Source: Verrucomicrobiota bacterium | GTDB lineage: Bacteria > Verrucomicrobiota > Verrucomicrobiia > Limisphaerales > JAIPKD01 | Assembly (NCBI GenBank): GCA_021733835.1 | Contig: JAIPKD010000027.1 | Span: 1-35,246 of the forward strand | DNA length: 35,246 bases | Direction of reading: 5' to 3' | In this document: positions 1 through 8,659 of the stretch, piece by piece | Numbering within the stretch: position 1 is the stretch's first letter | Layout of the letters: each line of letters opens with the position of its first letter | Translations under genes and position numbers: made by a program | Notes under the pieces: model-generated | The model's database searches: none | Seen by the model: only the letters and a program-made list of their open reading frames with translations | What the model was told of the DNA's origin: nothing

Positions 1-2
1 TG

Positions 3-3000
3 CTCACATTCACCGCCGCGGCCACGGATGTAGATGAACCAGCGCAGACATTGACCTTCGGTCTTGGTGAAGGCACGCCTGCCGGAGCTGCGGTAGACCC
101 GGACACCGGCGAGTTCACATGGACGCCGACAGAGGCGCAGGGGCCATCTACGAACAGCATAACGATCGAGGTGACAGACGACGGCGAGGCCGCGCTCAGT
201 GATTTGGTAACGTTTGAGGTGGTCGTCAGCGAAAATGATACTCCCATTTCGCGAACACTCCCTCGATTTTATGCACCCGGTGGAAGTGTAGAAGTCACTC
301 TAATAATTAACTGTGGTAGAGGAGATAGTATAGTTCCATTTGAGGTGATGGAAACTCTGCCTGAGGGTTGGAGCTTTGAAGAGGTAACAAGTGCGTCGGT
401 TGAGCCGAGCAAGCCGGCATCGGGCGCAACTGGAACCATAGAGTTTTCTTGGTTGGAGACTTCCTCAAACTTCGTAACTCTTACTTACAAGGTGAGTGTA
501 CCTGACGACGAGAATGGGATGCAGACATTTAACGGTCTAATGTCTTATTACACGAGAGGTGCCAAACATTTAGTACCTATAAGTGGTAATAAGGAAATTG
601 AAGAATACATTTTCCACAGCGCCGACACGAATCGAGATTTGCAAATACAACTCATGCCTGAATTAAAACGGGTTGTCCGCTTATATAACAGCGATGGCTA
701 CCACGTGGCACCCGATACCGATGATGAGTATGCGCCGGGATTAGGCTCCGATAACGGCCAACCACATGACTCAGACTATGATCCGCAGGATTGGAAGATT
801 CAGCTCTCACCTGAATTAACGCGGCTTATCCAGTTTTATAACTGTGACGGTTATCATCATGAAGCTGAAACCGAAGACGGTTTTGCGCCCGGACCGGAAG
901 AATCGGGAAATTTACAAATGCGCATGTCAAATCATGAAACGACAGTCGAACATAAATTTTCGCAGGATACATATCCCATTCAAGGCACATTGGAAGTATC
1001 GGTGACCGTGGATTACCATGGAGATGATATCACAGCCCTGGCGTTTACCGATGAGATTCCCGAAGGCTGGAATTTCAAAGCAATAACCAGCATGCCGGAT
1101 CCGGCGGTCTCGCCGTTGAGCGACGCTTCCGGTAAGCTCAAGTTTGCATGGATATCCGTGCCGGAATTTCCGATAACCTTAAGCTACGAAGTTACTGTAC
1201 CATCCGATGCTTCAGGAGATGAACAATTAATCGGTCAATTAATATATCGTACTATGGGCAATGAGCGACACGTGGAAGTAGAACGCAGTTTCCCTGTGCC
1301 TTGTTCGGATTTAGTTGTATCAAATCCAATAAGCCAAGCTATTGACGCACAACCGGGTGAGAAGCTAAATCTGGATATTACTATAGAGAACATCGGGACT
1401 GCAAATGCGGTAGCAGATGACGAATCAACCGGATGGGATACGACGCTGTATTTGTCAGTAGACGAACAGTTTGAGGAAGATATTGACTGGGAAATTGCGA
1501 AGTTCGCATTAAACGAGCTTGCCGCCGGCACGAATGAGACACGCATATCAACATTCACTGTGCCAAAGAGCCCGGGCACGTATTACCTTGCCGCTAAAGT
1601 GGATAATTTAAACGTTATTCATGAGTTGGATGAGACGAATAACTGGAGCGAGGTGGTAATATTAGATGTAAAGACAAATAATCCGCCTGTAATTGATCCA
1701 ATTCAAGACCAAACGATAATTGAACTCACGGAATTCAATTTAACTACTGCCGCTTCAGATGCGGATGAACCTGATCAGACGTTGACCTTCGGTCTTGGCG
1801 AAGGCGCACCTACGGGTGCTGCGGTAGATCCGAGCACCGGCGAGTTCACATGGACGCCGACCGAGGCGCAGGGGCCGTCGACGAACAGCATAACAATCGA
1901 GGTGACAGACGACGGCGAGCCAGCGCTCAGTGATTCGGTAACGTTTGAGGTGGTTGTCAGTGAGGTCAACGAGGCGCCGGAGGTTGAGCCGGTTTCAGAC
2001 CAAACCGTTGACGAACAGACGATGCTGACATTCACCGCTGCGGCTACGGACGTGGATGAACCAGCGCAGACATTGACCTTCGGTCTTGGTGAGGGCGCGC
2101 CTACAGGTGCTGCGGTAGACCCGAGCACCGGCGAGTTTACATGGACGCCGACAGAGGTGCAGGGGCCGTCTACGAACAGCATAACGATTGAGGTAACAGA
2201 CGACGGCGAACCAGTCCTCAGTGATTCGGTAACGTTTGAGGTGGTTGTCAGTGAGGTCAACGAGGCGCCGGAGATTGAGCCTGTTGCTGATCAAACCGTT
2301 GACGAAGAGACGATGCTCACATTCACCGTCGCGGCTACGGATGTGGATGAACCATCGCAGACACTGACATTTGGTCTTAGCGAAGGCGCGCCTACGGCTG
2401 CTGTGATCGGTCCGGATACCGGCGAGTTTACATGGACGCCGACGGAGGCGCAGGGGCCGTTGACGAACAGCGTAACAATCGAGGTAACAGACGACGGCGA
2501 GCCTGTGCTCACTGATGCGGTCACATTCGATATAATTGTTAAAAAGAGCGAAAATCCTATTCTCCGGCGATTGCCTCGATATTATACACCCGGTGAAACC
2601 GTAAAAGTGGGATTAACAATTAATTACAATAACAATGCAATTGCAGCTCCGTATACGATAACAGAAACTTTGCCTGAAGGATGGAGCTTCAAGAAGGTGA
2701 TAAGCGCGTCCGTTGAGCCGAGCAAACCGGAACCGGGTGCAACAGGAACCATAGAGTTTTCGTGGTTGGAGGCTTCTTCAAACCATATAGAAATCACTTA
2801 TGAAGTTCGTGTACCTGCTGATGCACAAGGAACGAACACCTTCAATGGCAAAGAAGTGTTTTACAAGGATGGAGCTCAGCGGATAGTGACCATTCGTGGC
2901 GATAAAGAAATATATGAGTTACCGGGGCATGATCTAAAAATATCACGATCCGACGGTATAGTTACTGTAGAGTGGGGAGGCGATTATCAGCTCGAGACAT

Positions 3001-3104
3001 CGACCTCGGTTACAGGGCCTTGGAGACTGAGCGATCAGACCAGCCCCGCTATCTTCCCGATACATGAGCATCAAATGATGTTCTTTAAACTAAGGATAGA
3101 ATGA
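3..3104 (+). CDS. Giant modular secreted/surface protein, 3' part (5' end outside window)
   Basis: The reading frame is open from the first bases, so the ORF-track TTG at 51 is not the real start. About 1,033 residues are visible. Using track numbering, modules in order are: the end of a dystroglycan/cadherin-like Ig repeat (1-62); a DUF11-like beta domain containing LPEGWSFEEV (about 63-188); two EF-hand/dockerin-like modules (about 189-232 and 243-285; DTNRDLQI and a degenerate DPQDWKI, each followed by a LYN/FYN..DGYH segment); a second DUF11-like domain (about 290-420); a CARDB-like domain (about 425-540); three near-identical 97-residue Ig repeats (about 543-835); a third DUF11-like domain (836-960); and a short FN3-like tail (LETSTSVTGPWRLS) ending FFKLRIE. 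No enzyme domain is visible. Such modules are typical of exported adhesins or matrix proteins, so a cell-surface or extracellular role is inferred. The next gene is convergent. Confidence 0.85.
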   Translation, partial: LTFTAAATDVDEPAQTLTFGLGEGTPAGAAVDPDTGEFTWTPTEAQGPSTNSITIEVTDDGEAALSDLVTFEVVVSENDTPISRTLPRFYAPGGSVEVTLIINCGRGDSIVPFEVMETLPEGWSFEEVTSASVEPSKPASGATGTIEFSWLETSSNFVTLTYKVSVPDDENGMQTFNGLMSYYTRGAKHLVPISGNKEIEEYIFHSADTNRDLQIQLMPELKRVVRLYNSDGYHVAPDTDDEYAPGLGSDNGQPHDSDYDPQDWKIQLSPELTRLIQFYNCDGYHHEAETEDGFAPGPEESGNLQMRMSNHETTVEHKFSQDTYPIQGTLEVSVTVDYHGDDITALAFTDEIPEGWNFKAITSMPDPAVSPLSDASGKLKFAWISVPEFPITLSYEVTVPSDASGDEQLIGQLIYRTMGNERHVEVERSFPVPCSDLVVSNPISQAIDAQPGEKLNLDITIENIGTANAVADDESTGWDTTLYLSVDEQFEEDIDWEIAKFALNELAAGTNETRISTFTVPKSPGTYYLAAKVDNLNVIHELDETNNWSEVVILDVKTNNPPVIDPIQDQTIIELTEFNLTTAASDADEPDQTLTFGLGEGAPTGAAVDPSTGEFTWTPTEAQGPSTNSITIEVTDDGEPALSDSVTFEVVVSEVNEAPEVEPVSDQTVDEQTMLTFTAAATDVDEPAQTLTFGLGEGAPTGAAVDPSTGEFTWTPTEVQGPSTNSITIEVTDDGEPVLSDSVTFEVVVSEVNEAPEIEPVADQTVDEETMLTFTVAATDVDEPSQTLTFGLSEGAPTAAVIGPDTGEFTWTPTEAQGPLTNSVTIEVTDDGEPVLTDAVTFDIIVKKSENPILRRLPRYYTPGETVKVGLTINYNNNAIAAPYTITETLPEGWSFKKVISASVEPSKPEPGATGTIEFSWLEASSNHIEITYEVRVPADAQGTNTFNGKEVFYKDGAQRIVTIRGDKEIYELPGHDLKISRSDGIVTVEWGGDYQLETSTSVTGPWRLSDQTSPAIFPIHEHQMMFFKLRIE
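1690..2545 (+). repeat. Three tandem 291-bp coding repeats
   Basis: Equivalent points of the units (the (t/c)tgac(c/a)tt(c/t)ggtctt segment) fall at 1782, 2073 and 2364, an exact 291-bp (97-codon) period. A fourth, truncated copy lies at the window start with its equivalent point at 51, separated from the array by other domains. Units are nearly identical at DNA level, including silent positions, which suggests recent duplication or gene conversion. Each unit encodes one cadherin-like Ig domain with the signatures TGEFTWTPTEAQGP and VTDDGEP. Confidence 0.9.
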
Positions 3105-3302
3105 ATCAAGGGCAAGTTGGATGCTGTTCCAATCGATTCGGACCGGATTCGATAGTCAATTCAGGAACACTCCGAATCGTGGTGCTTTTTGCGCCGAGGA
3201 TAAGCGAGAAAAGTATATGCAAATACGCATATGCCCCCGGGGTTTAATGTTTCTCCATAACAGCCACAGTGCCGCGATTTATGCGATCTATGGAAGATTC
3301 TA

Positions 3303-6300
3303 TTATTCGTGTTTATGTCGAGACATTAATTTCTTGTTGGCCATGTAATAAAGCACCGGCACCGCCATCCGGCTTATTAGTAGTGACGCGATTTCGCCGG
3401 CCATAAGCGCTATGGCGAGCCCCTGGAAAATTGGATCGGCAAGTATGACGGATGCGCCGACCACGACAGCCAGGGCGGTGAGGAGCATTGGTCTGAATCT
3501 CACGGCGCCGGCGTCCACGACCGCCTCGTCAAGGGGCATACCTTCTTTTAGTCGAAGCTCGATGAAGTCGACGAGGATAATCGAATTCCTAACCACTATA
3601 CCGGCGCCGGCCATGAAACCGATCATTGAGGTTGCGGTAAAGAATGCGTCCATCAATCCGTGTGCGGGCATGATGCCGACCAGCGAGAACGGAATTGCCG
3701 CCATAACGATCAAAGGGGTTATGAATGAACGGAACCATCCGACCATGAGCACATATATAAGGATGAGCACCGCGGCGAATGCAAGCCCTAGGTCTTTGAA
3801 CACGCGCAGTGTTATGTCCCATTCACCGTCCCATTTTATCGAAGGTTCCTGGTCTGAGAAGGGTAGGTTAGCGTTGAAGATTTCGATGTTGGTTTTCGAG
3901 CCGCCGTAGTTGGTAGCGTTAAGTTGATGGATTTTTTTGTTCATCGCCAGGATGGCGTAAACGGGGCTTTCTATCGAACCCGCCACGTCGCCGATGACGT
4001 AACGAACCGGTTTGAGATTCTTATGGTAGATACTTTTGTCGGTGATTGTTTCCTCGAGTTTGACCAATTCCCTGAGCGGCACCAGCGCCGATGAGGTACG
4101 GTCAACCGGTTCCGGTAGTGCGTTGGCATCGCCGGAGCTGACGCGTATGCCGAGCAGGTCTTCGGGAGTGGTTCTTGCGGATTGCGGAATACTAAGGAGC
4201 AGGTTTACATCTTCCTTTTCGCTGGGCATATGTACCAGGTCAACGGATAATCCGTCCACTGCTATCCTGAGCGTTTTGGATATAGTTTCTGTGCTGATAC
4301 CGTTGAGTGCGGCTTTTTCTTTATCCACTACAAAGCGCACTTTCGGTTGGTCGGCCTCGAGGTACCAATCCGTGTCAACGACGCCGTCGGTGTTTTTGAA
4401 GACGTTGATCATTTCCTTGGTAAGCGCCAGCCGGCTTTCTTCGTTCGGCCCATAGATTTCGGCGACTAGAGTTTGTAGCACCGGCGGTCCCGGCGGCACT
4501 TCCGCTACGGCTATGCGGGCGTTGTATTTCTCGGCTACGGCGGCGAGCTTGGGTCGCACGCGTACGGCGACATCGTGGCTTTGTGCGTCACGGTCGTGCT
4601 TGGGCAGGAGGTTGACCTGGATATCGGCCACGTTTGCGCCGCTTCGATAAAAGTAATGGCGGACGAGGCCGTTGAAATTGAACGGGGCGGCGGTTCCGAT
4701 ATAGGTTTGATAGTCGGTGACCTCCGGTTCGCGTCTTACCACTTCACCGATCTCGCGGGCGGCTTGCGCGGTATACTCGAGCGCACTGCCTTCGGGCATA
4801 TTGATTATTACCTGGAACTCGCTCTTATTATCGAATGGCAGCATTTTGACTTGTACCCAACCGATACCGACCAGGGCCATTGCGCCTAAAAGGAGGATTA
4901 CGATAGAAATAAGGAACGCCCAGCGCCACATTACATGCGAGATCAGCGGCGCCATGAATTTGCGGTAGAGTCGCGTGAACCAATCTTCTTCGTGCCCGTG
5001 CACCATGTTTTCATCGGTCATCTGGATTTTTGCGGGTTTTCTCAACACCCTTACCGACGCCCAAGGTGTAACAATGAAGGCTATGGCGAGTGAAAAGAAC
5101 ATTGCCGCGCTGGCGCCGATGGGTATGGGACGCATGTACGGCCCCATTAATCCGCCGACAAATGCCATCGGCACTATCGCGGCTATAACGGCCCAGGTCG
5201 CCAGTATCGTCGGATTCCCGACTTCGCTGACCGCTTCTTCGGCTATCTCAAATACGCCACGTTCACGATTTTTTGGAAGGTGATAGTGGCGGACTATATT
5301 CTCAATTACAACAATTGCGTCGTCTACGAGGATACCTATCGAAAATATCAGTGCGAACAGGGTAATCCTGTTCAGTGTATAACCGTACAAGTAGAATACC
5401 AGCAATGTGAGGGCGAGTGTAGACGGTATGGCAATTGCCACAACAAATGACTCGCGCCAGCCGAGGAACAGGAGAATAAGAGCCGAGACGCCGAACACCG
5501 CGATGAGCATATGGAAGAGGAGCTCGTTGGATTTCTCGGCCGCTGTTTCACCGTAGTTTCGCGTGGTATCAACGTTGATATCGGAAGGGATAATCACGCC
5601 CTTGAGCGTCTCGACCTTGCGGAGCACTTCATCGGCAACATCTATAGCGTTAGCGCCGGGCCTTTTTGCGACGGTAAGAGTAACCGCCGGTTGTTCGTTC
5701 GAGGTTTTCGATACGGCGGCGCCTTCGCCGAAGAAGACGTATTGTGACGGTTCCTCGCCCCCGTCGGTTATGTCGGCTACCTGGCGCAGATAGACGGGTT
5801 TGCCCATGTAAACGCCTACGACGACGTTTGCCACATCCTCGGCGTTTTCCAAGAAGCCGCCTGTTTCGACAATGACCTCTTTGTTGTTGGCGGTGAGCCC
5901 ACCCGGGATGTATTGGCTGTTGGCCTGCTGGATCATGGGTACTATACCCAGCGGGGTAAGGTCGTAGGCGGCCAGGCGGACGGGGTCTAGGTCGACGCGT
6001 ACCTCGCGCTTGGAGCCGCCTATGAGCATGGTCTCCGCGACTCTCGGGATTTGTTTAACCTCGTCATCGACCTGCGCCACAAGTCTACGGAGGGTGAGAT
6101 GATCATATTTGGAGCTGTGGAGGGTGAGACTCAGGATCGGGACATCATCGATAGAGCGCGGTTTGATCAGCGGTTTTGAAACGCCGTGAGGGATTCGGTC
6201 GTAGTTCATCTGCAGCTTCTGGTTCAGTTTGACCAGGCTTTCTTCGATGTCTTCGCCGACGTAGAAGCGTACGATAACCATGCTCTGCCCCGGGCTCGAG

Positions 6301-6587
6301 GTGGAGTAGATGTATTCTACACCCTCGATTTCCCAAAGCAGTTTTTCCATCGGCCGCGTTACGCGTTCTTCCATTTCCTTTGCCGAGGCGCCGGGCATTT
6401 GCACCAGTACATCGATCATCGGCACCTTAATCTGCGGCTCTTCTTCGCGCGGCAGCATTATGACCGCGCCTATTCCGAGTAGAATCGAGGTGATGATGAG
6501 CAGCGGTGTAAGCTTGGATTTAATAAACGCATGGGCGATCTGTCCGGCCGTGCCCATTTTTGTGTTATGGGGAGCTCTATCGTTCAT
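3303..6587 (-). CDS. RND-family efflux pump inner-membrane transporter (AcrB-like)
   Basis: A 1,094-residue protein with the full AcrB/MexB-type plan: TM1 near residues 28-48 ([17 protein letters not shown]), a periplasmic porter half starting [13 protein letters not shown], a TM2-6 block, TM7 near residue 565, a second porter half, and a TM8-12 block. The proton-relay pair is present in TM4 ([14 protein letters not shown]). In the TM10 position where AcrB has GLSAKN, this protein reads GIVVRNS, so Arg replaces the relay Lys. The family exports drugs, metals or lipids by proton antiport in a tripartite complex with an adaptor and a TolC-like channel; the substrate cannot be read here. The ATG overlaps the adaptor stop by four bases (ATGA), indicating translational coupling. 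No outer-membrane channel gene is in the cluster. The gene converges on the giant surface-protein gene. Confidence 0.95.
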   Translation of the reverse strand: MNDRAPHNTKMGTAGQIAHAFIKSKLTPLLIITSILLGIGAVIMLPREEEPQIKVPMIDVLVQMPGASAKEMEERVTRPMEKLLWEIEGVEYIYSTSSPGQSMVIVRFYVGEDIEESLVKLNQKLQMNYDRIPHGVSKPLIKPRSIDDVPILSLTLHSSKYDHLTLRRLVAQVDDEVKQIPRVAETMLIGGSKREVRVDLDPVRLAAYDLTPLGIVPMIQQANSQYIPGGLTANNKEVIVETGGFLENAEDVANVVVGVYMGKPVYLRQVADITDGGEEPSQYVFFGEGAAVSKTSNEQPAVTLTVAKRPGANAIDVADEVLRKVETLKGVIIPSDINVDTTRNYGETAAEKSNELLFHMLIAVFGVSALILLFLGWRESFVVAIAIPSTLALTLLVFYLYGYTLNRITLFALIFSIGILVDDAIVVIENIVRHYHLPKNRERGVFEIAEEAVSEVGNPTILATWAVIAAIVPMAFVGGLMGPYMRPIPIGASAAMFFSLAIAFIVTPWASVRVLRKPAKIQMTDENMVHGHEEDWFTRLYRKFMAPLISHVMWRWAFLISIVILLLGAMALVGIGWVQVKMLPFDNKSEFQVIINMPEGSALEYTAQAAREIGEVVRREPEVTDYQTYIGTAAPFNFNGLVRHYFYRSGANVADIQVNLLPKHDRDAQSHDVAVRVRPKLAAVAEKYNARIAVAEVPPGPPVLQTLVAEIYGPNEESRLALTKEMINVFKNTDGVVDTDWYLEADQPKVRFVVDKEKAALNGISTETISKTLRIAVDGLSVDLVHMPSEKEDVNLLLSIPQSARTTPEDLLGIRVSSGDANALPEPVDRTSSALVPLRELVKLEETITDKSIYHKNLKPVRYVIGDVAGSIESPVYAILAMNKKIHQLNATNYGGSKTNIEIFNANLPFSDQEPSIKWDGEWDITLRVFKDLGLAFAAVLILIYVLMVGWFRSFITPLIVMAAIPFSLVGIMPAHGLMDAFFTATSMIGFMAGAGIVVRNSIILVDFIELRLKEGMPLDEAVVDAGAVRFRPMLLTALAVVVGASVILADPIFQGLAIALMAGEIASLLISRMAVPVLYYMANKKLMSRHKHE

Positions 6588-7624
6588 GACTTAATCCTGA
6601 CAGGTTGACCGTCCTTCAAATGCTCGTTTCCAGAGACAATGATTTGTTCTCCTTCGTTTAAACCGGCGACTACCTCCACTTCGCCGTCAAAATTTTTCCC
6701 GGTCTTGACTAGCCGCATTTCCGCGTGTTCGTTTTCAACGACGAACACGGTTTCCATTTGTCCTTTTGTAATAACCGCCGAAGACGGGACGCGAATAGCC
6801 GCGACCTCGGCCAGGGGCAGCTTCACGCGTCCGAAATGTCCTGAGCGTAAACCCTCAATCTGCGGAAGATCGAGCTTTACCAGGAACGTCCTGCTACGCG
6901 GGTCCGAAGAGGGTGAAATCTCGCTGATTACGCCCTGCATCGAGGCGTTAATCGCCGGTATGCTGACATCGAGTTTTCGGTTTAACTCCAGTTTGCCGCC
7001 GAAAGTTTCCGGTACATGCACCTCGAGCCTCAGGTTAGTGGGGTCTTCCATTTCGAATAAAGATTTTCCGGGCACCGCCATGTCGCCGACGTCTACGTAC
7101 TTGACCGTAATTACTCCCGAAAACGGCGCGTTTACTTTCGTGTAGCTGAGCATCGCCTGTGCTTCTTCGAGCGAGGCACGGGCGACGCGCTCACGTTCTT
7201 TAACGGCATCGAATTCCTGTTGGGTAATAACGTTATCGTTCAATAGCTTCTCGAACCTGTCCGCGTCGCTGACGGCGCGCTCGAGAACCGCCTGTGCCTG
7301 TTCGTATCTTGCCTGAATTTCGCGGGCCTCGATTCGCACCAGGAGGTCGCCGTCCTCCACATGTTTGCCGGGGATGGCATCCATCATCGATACCGTTCCA
7401 GACACCTTCGCGGAGACCTGCGCGCTGAGTTCAGGTGCTACAGTGCCGACAATCTCTTCTGTGGCGGTTCTATTTACACGATGAACCGTCTGCGCTTGAA
7501 CCGTCGCCGTTTCCAACGTTGTCGATTCCGGCTGGTGCTCCGGGTGTCCACCGCATCCTGCGAGAATACCGAAGGCCGCCAGGGTGGGGATGATTAAACC
7601 GATTCTTCGTAATATGCGTTTCAT
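6584..7624 (-). CDS. RND efflux periplasmic adaptor (membrane-fusion protein, HlyD/AcrA-like lipoprotein)
   Basis: A 346-residue protein. The N-terminus is a lipoprotein signal with lipobox ILAGC, placing the acylated Cys at residue 24. A biotinyl-lipoyl-like half ([29 protein letters not shown]), a central alpha-hairpin rich in Glu/Ala/Arg, the second lipoyl half ([18 protein letters not shown]), a beta-barrel, and a membrane-proximal domain follow in the standard order. The adaptor links the inner-membrane RND pump to an outer-membrane channel and is anchored by lipid. It is the first of the coupled adaptor-pump pair, with its stop overlapping the pump ATG. No clear Shine-Dalgarno precedes its ATG. 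A 166-bp gap separates it from the DUF2892 gene upstream, so both co-transcription and a separate promoter are possible. Confidence 0.94.
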   Translation of the reverse strand: MKRILRRIGLIIPTLAAFGILAGCGGHPEHQPESTTLETATVQAQTVHRVNRTATEEIVGTVAPELSAQVSAKVSGTVSMMDAIPGKHVEDGDLLVRIEAREIQARYEQAQAVLERAVSDADRFEKLLNDNVITQQEFDAVKERERVARASLEEAQAMLSYTKVNAPFSGVITVKYVDVGDMAVPGKSLFEMEDPTNLRLEVHVPETFGGKLELNRKLDVSIPAINASMQGVISEISPSSDPRSRTFLVKLDLPQIEGLRSGHFGRVKLPLAEVAAIRVPSSAVITKGQMETVFVVENEHAEMRLVKTGKNFDGEVEVVAGLNEGEQIIVSGNEHLKDGQPVRIKS

Positions 7625-7790
7625 ATTAACTAATGCTGATGATTTAACTTGGGATGTATTTGATCAGGAGATTTCGTTTTACTCAAAGACAAAAGGTAGC
7701 CATTCAACGCGGGACGCAAATTCCGCCATTTAGCTGAACCAAAAGGCCATGGCGCAGATCGAAAATGATAATTTTCAATACGCTGTCGGC

Positions 7791-8015
7791 CTACCCGCAA
7801 CAGCAGCCTCCGGCTTGGCTATCGTCTTTATCGGAGCACCCGAGTTTCCTGAGGAAAAACTCGGCAGGACACAGGTTTGTGAATGCCGACTGGACGAGGT
7901 TTGCGCCGACAAAAACTGTCAGCCACAACCAATACAAGCTGACCCAATACGCTAGGGCCAGGCTCACAAGCACCATAGTCCCCGCCAATACTCGAATTCC
8001 TTTTTCAACCGTCAT
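7791..8015 (-). CDS. DUF2892 (YgaP transmembrane-type) small inner-membrane protein
   Basis: A 74-residue protein if the ATG at 8015 is used; the track extends two codons upstream to a TTG. It has two hydrophobic segments (VLAGTMVLVSLALAYWVS and LYWLWLTVFVGANLVQS) followed by FTNLCPAEFFLRKLGC, the usual DUF2892 signature. The C-terminus ends GGCCCG, a run of three cysteines. In E. coli the same membrane domain is fused to a rhodanese in YgaP and is controlled by an ArsR-type regulator, YgaV; here it faces an ArsR gene. A role in sulfur or thiol chemistry or in membrane metal handling is inferred from this context only. It is head-to-head with arsR across a 95-bp region containing a palindrome. 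Confidence 0.85.
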   Translation of the reverse strand: MTVEKGIRVLAGTMVLVSLALAYWVSLYWLWLTVFVGANLVQSAFTNLCPAEFFLRKLGCSDKDDSQAGGCCCG

Positions 8016-8042
8016 ACTCAACTCAATTTTATCGTTTTAAAT

Positions 8043-8056
8043 TATATGAACATATA
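8043..8056. promoter_or_regulatory. Candidate ArsR/SmtB operator palindrome
   Basis: The sequence TATATGAACATATA is a perfect 6-2-6 inverted repeat lying in the 95-bp divergent intergenic region, 27 bp from the DUF2892 ATG and 54 bp from the regulator ATG. It is AT-rich and resembles the short ATA/TAT dyads bound by ArsR/SmtB dimers. Regulation of both directions, including the RND genes if co-transcribed, is inferred. Confidence 0.6.
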
Positions 8057-8110
8057 GTAATGTAACAATAATGCAAACACCGCTGTTTGCAAATCGTTAA
8101 GCGCGGAATT

Positions 8111-8455
8111 ATGCAAAAAACCGAGGATAACTTACGTTTGTCGGACGAGGCGATCGAACTTGTCGCCAAGAGATTCAAGGTCTTATCTGAGCCCACGCGT
8201 CTCAAATTGTTGATGGCGTTGGACGAAGGCGAAAGGAATGTATCCGAACTCGTTGAGCTGACCGGTGAGGGCCAGGCCAATGTGTCGAGGCAGTTGAATT
8301 CGCTTACCGAGGCCGGAATTCTGGTGAGACGCAAAGAGAAACTCAGGGTCTTCTACAAGATCGCCGACAGATCGATAATCAGTCTATGCCGTCATGTCTG
8401 CGGCAGCCTGCGGCGTCATCATCAAGACAGGGCGGAGGCGTTTCAGAATGCCTAG
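8111..8455 (+). CDS. ArsR/SmtB-family winged-helix transcriptional repressor
   Basis: A 114-residue protein if the ATG at 8111 is used; the track starts at a TTG 24 bp upstream. It has the ArsR core: FKVLSEPTRLKLLMALDEGE (helices 1-2), NVSELVELTGEGQANVSRQL (helix-turn-helix) and LVRRKEKLRVFYKI (wing). The C-terminal helix carries LCRHVCGSLRRHH, a Cys-x3-Cys pair in a His-rich helix; the classical CxC helix-3 metal site of ArsR/CadC is absent. Family members repress a neighbouring operon and release DNA on binding a metal or on cysteine modification. The divergent DUF2892 and RND genes are the obvious targets. The inducer cannot be determined; a thiol or reactive-sulfur signal, as in BigR/YgaV, is one possibility because of the C-terminal cysteines. 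Confidence 0.92.
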   Translation: MQKTEDNLRLSDEAIELVAKRFKVLSEPTRLKLLMALDEGERNVSELVELTGEGQANVSRQLNSLTEAGILVRRKEKLRVFYKIADRSIISLCRHVCGSLRRHHQDRAEAFQNA

Positions 8456-8659
8456 CAAATATCCAAACCCCGGACGGCCGATCGGGCCTTGCAATCGTTT
8501 TGTTATGATCGGCACCGTTTATTGTTTTGACGTCGGGCGGTTTTTGTTTGATGTTTGTTTTCTATAGCCGATTTCCGTATGAATATATGAAAATCGGTGA
8601 TCACGGCCTAGCAACTTATCGCAGGAATATATTTTTTTAGAGCGAGATACGGGGAACAG

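Noticed and set aside
1775-2524. Minus-strand ORFs over the 291-bp repeats
   Set aside because: The same effect of a period divisible by three; the plus frame encodes recognisable Ig-type domains.
3121-3348. 75-residue ORF between the surface-protein and RND genes
   Set aside because: It overlaps the 3' end of the RND gene antisense, has no ribosome site, and the peptide looks random. A small dyad ATATGC/GCATAT near 3215-3232 is too weak to call a terminator.
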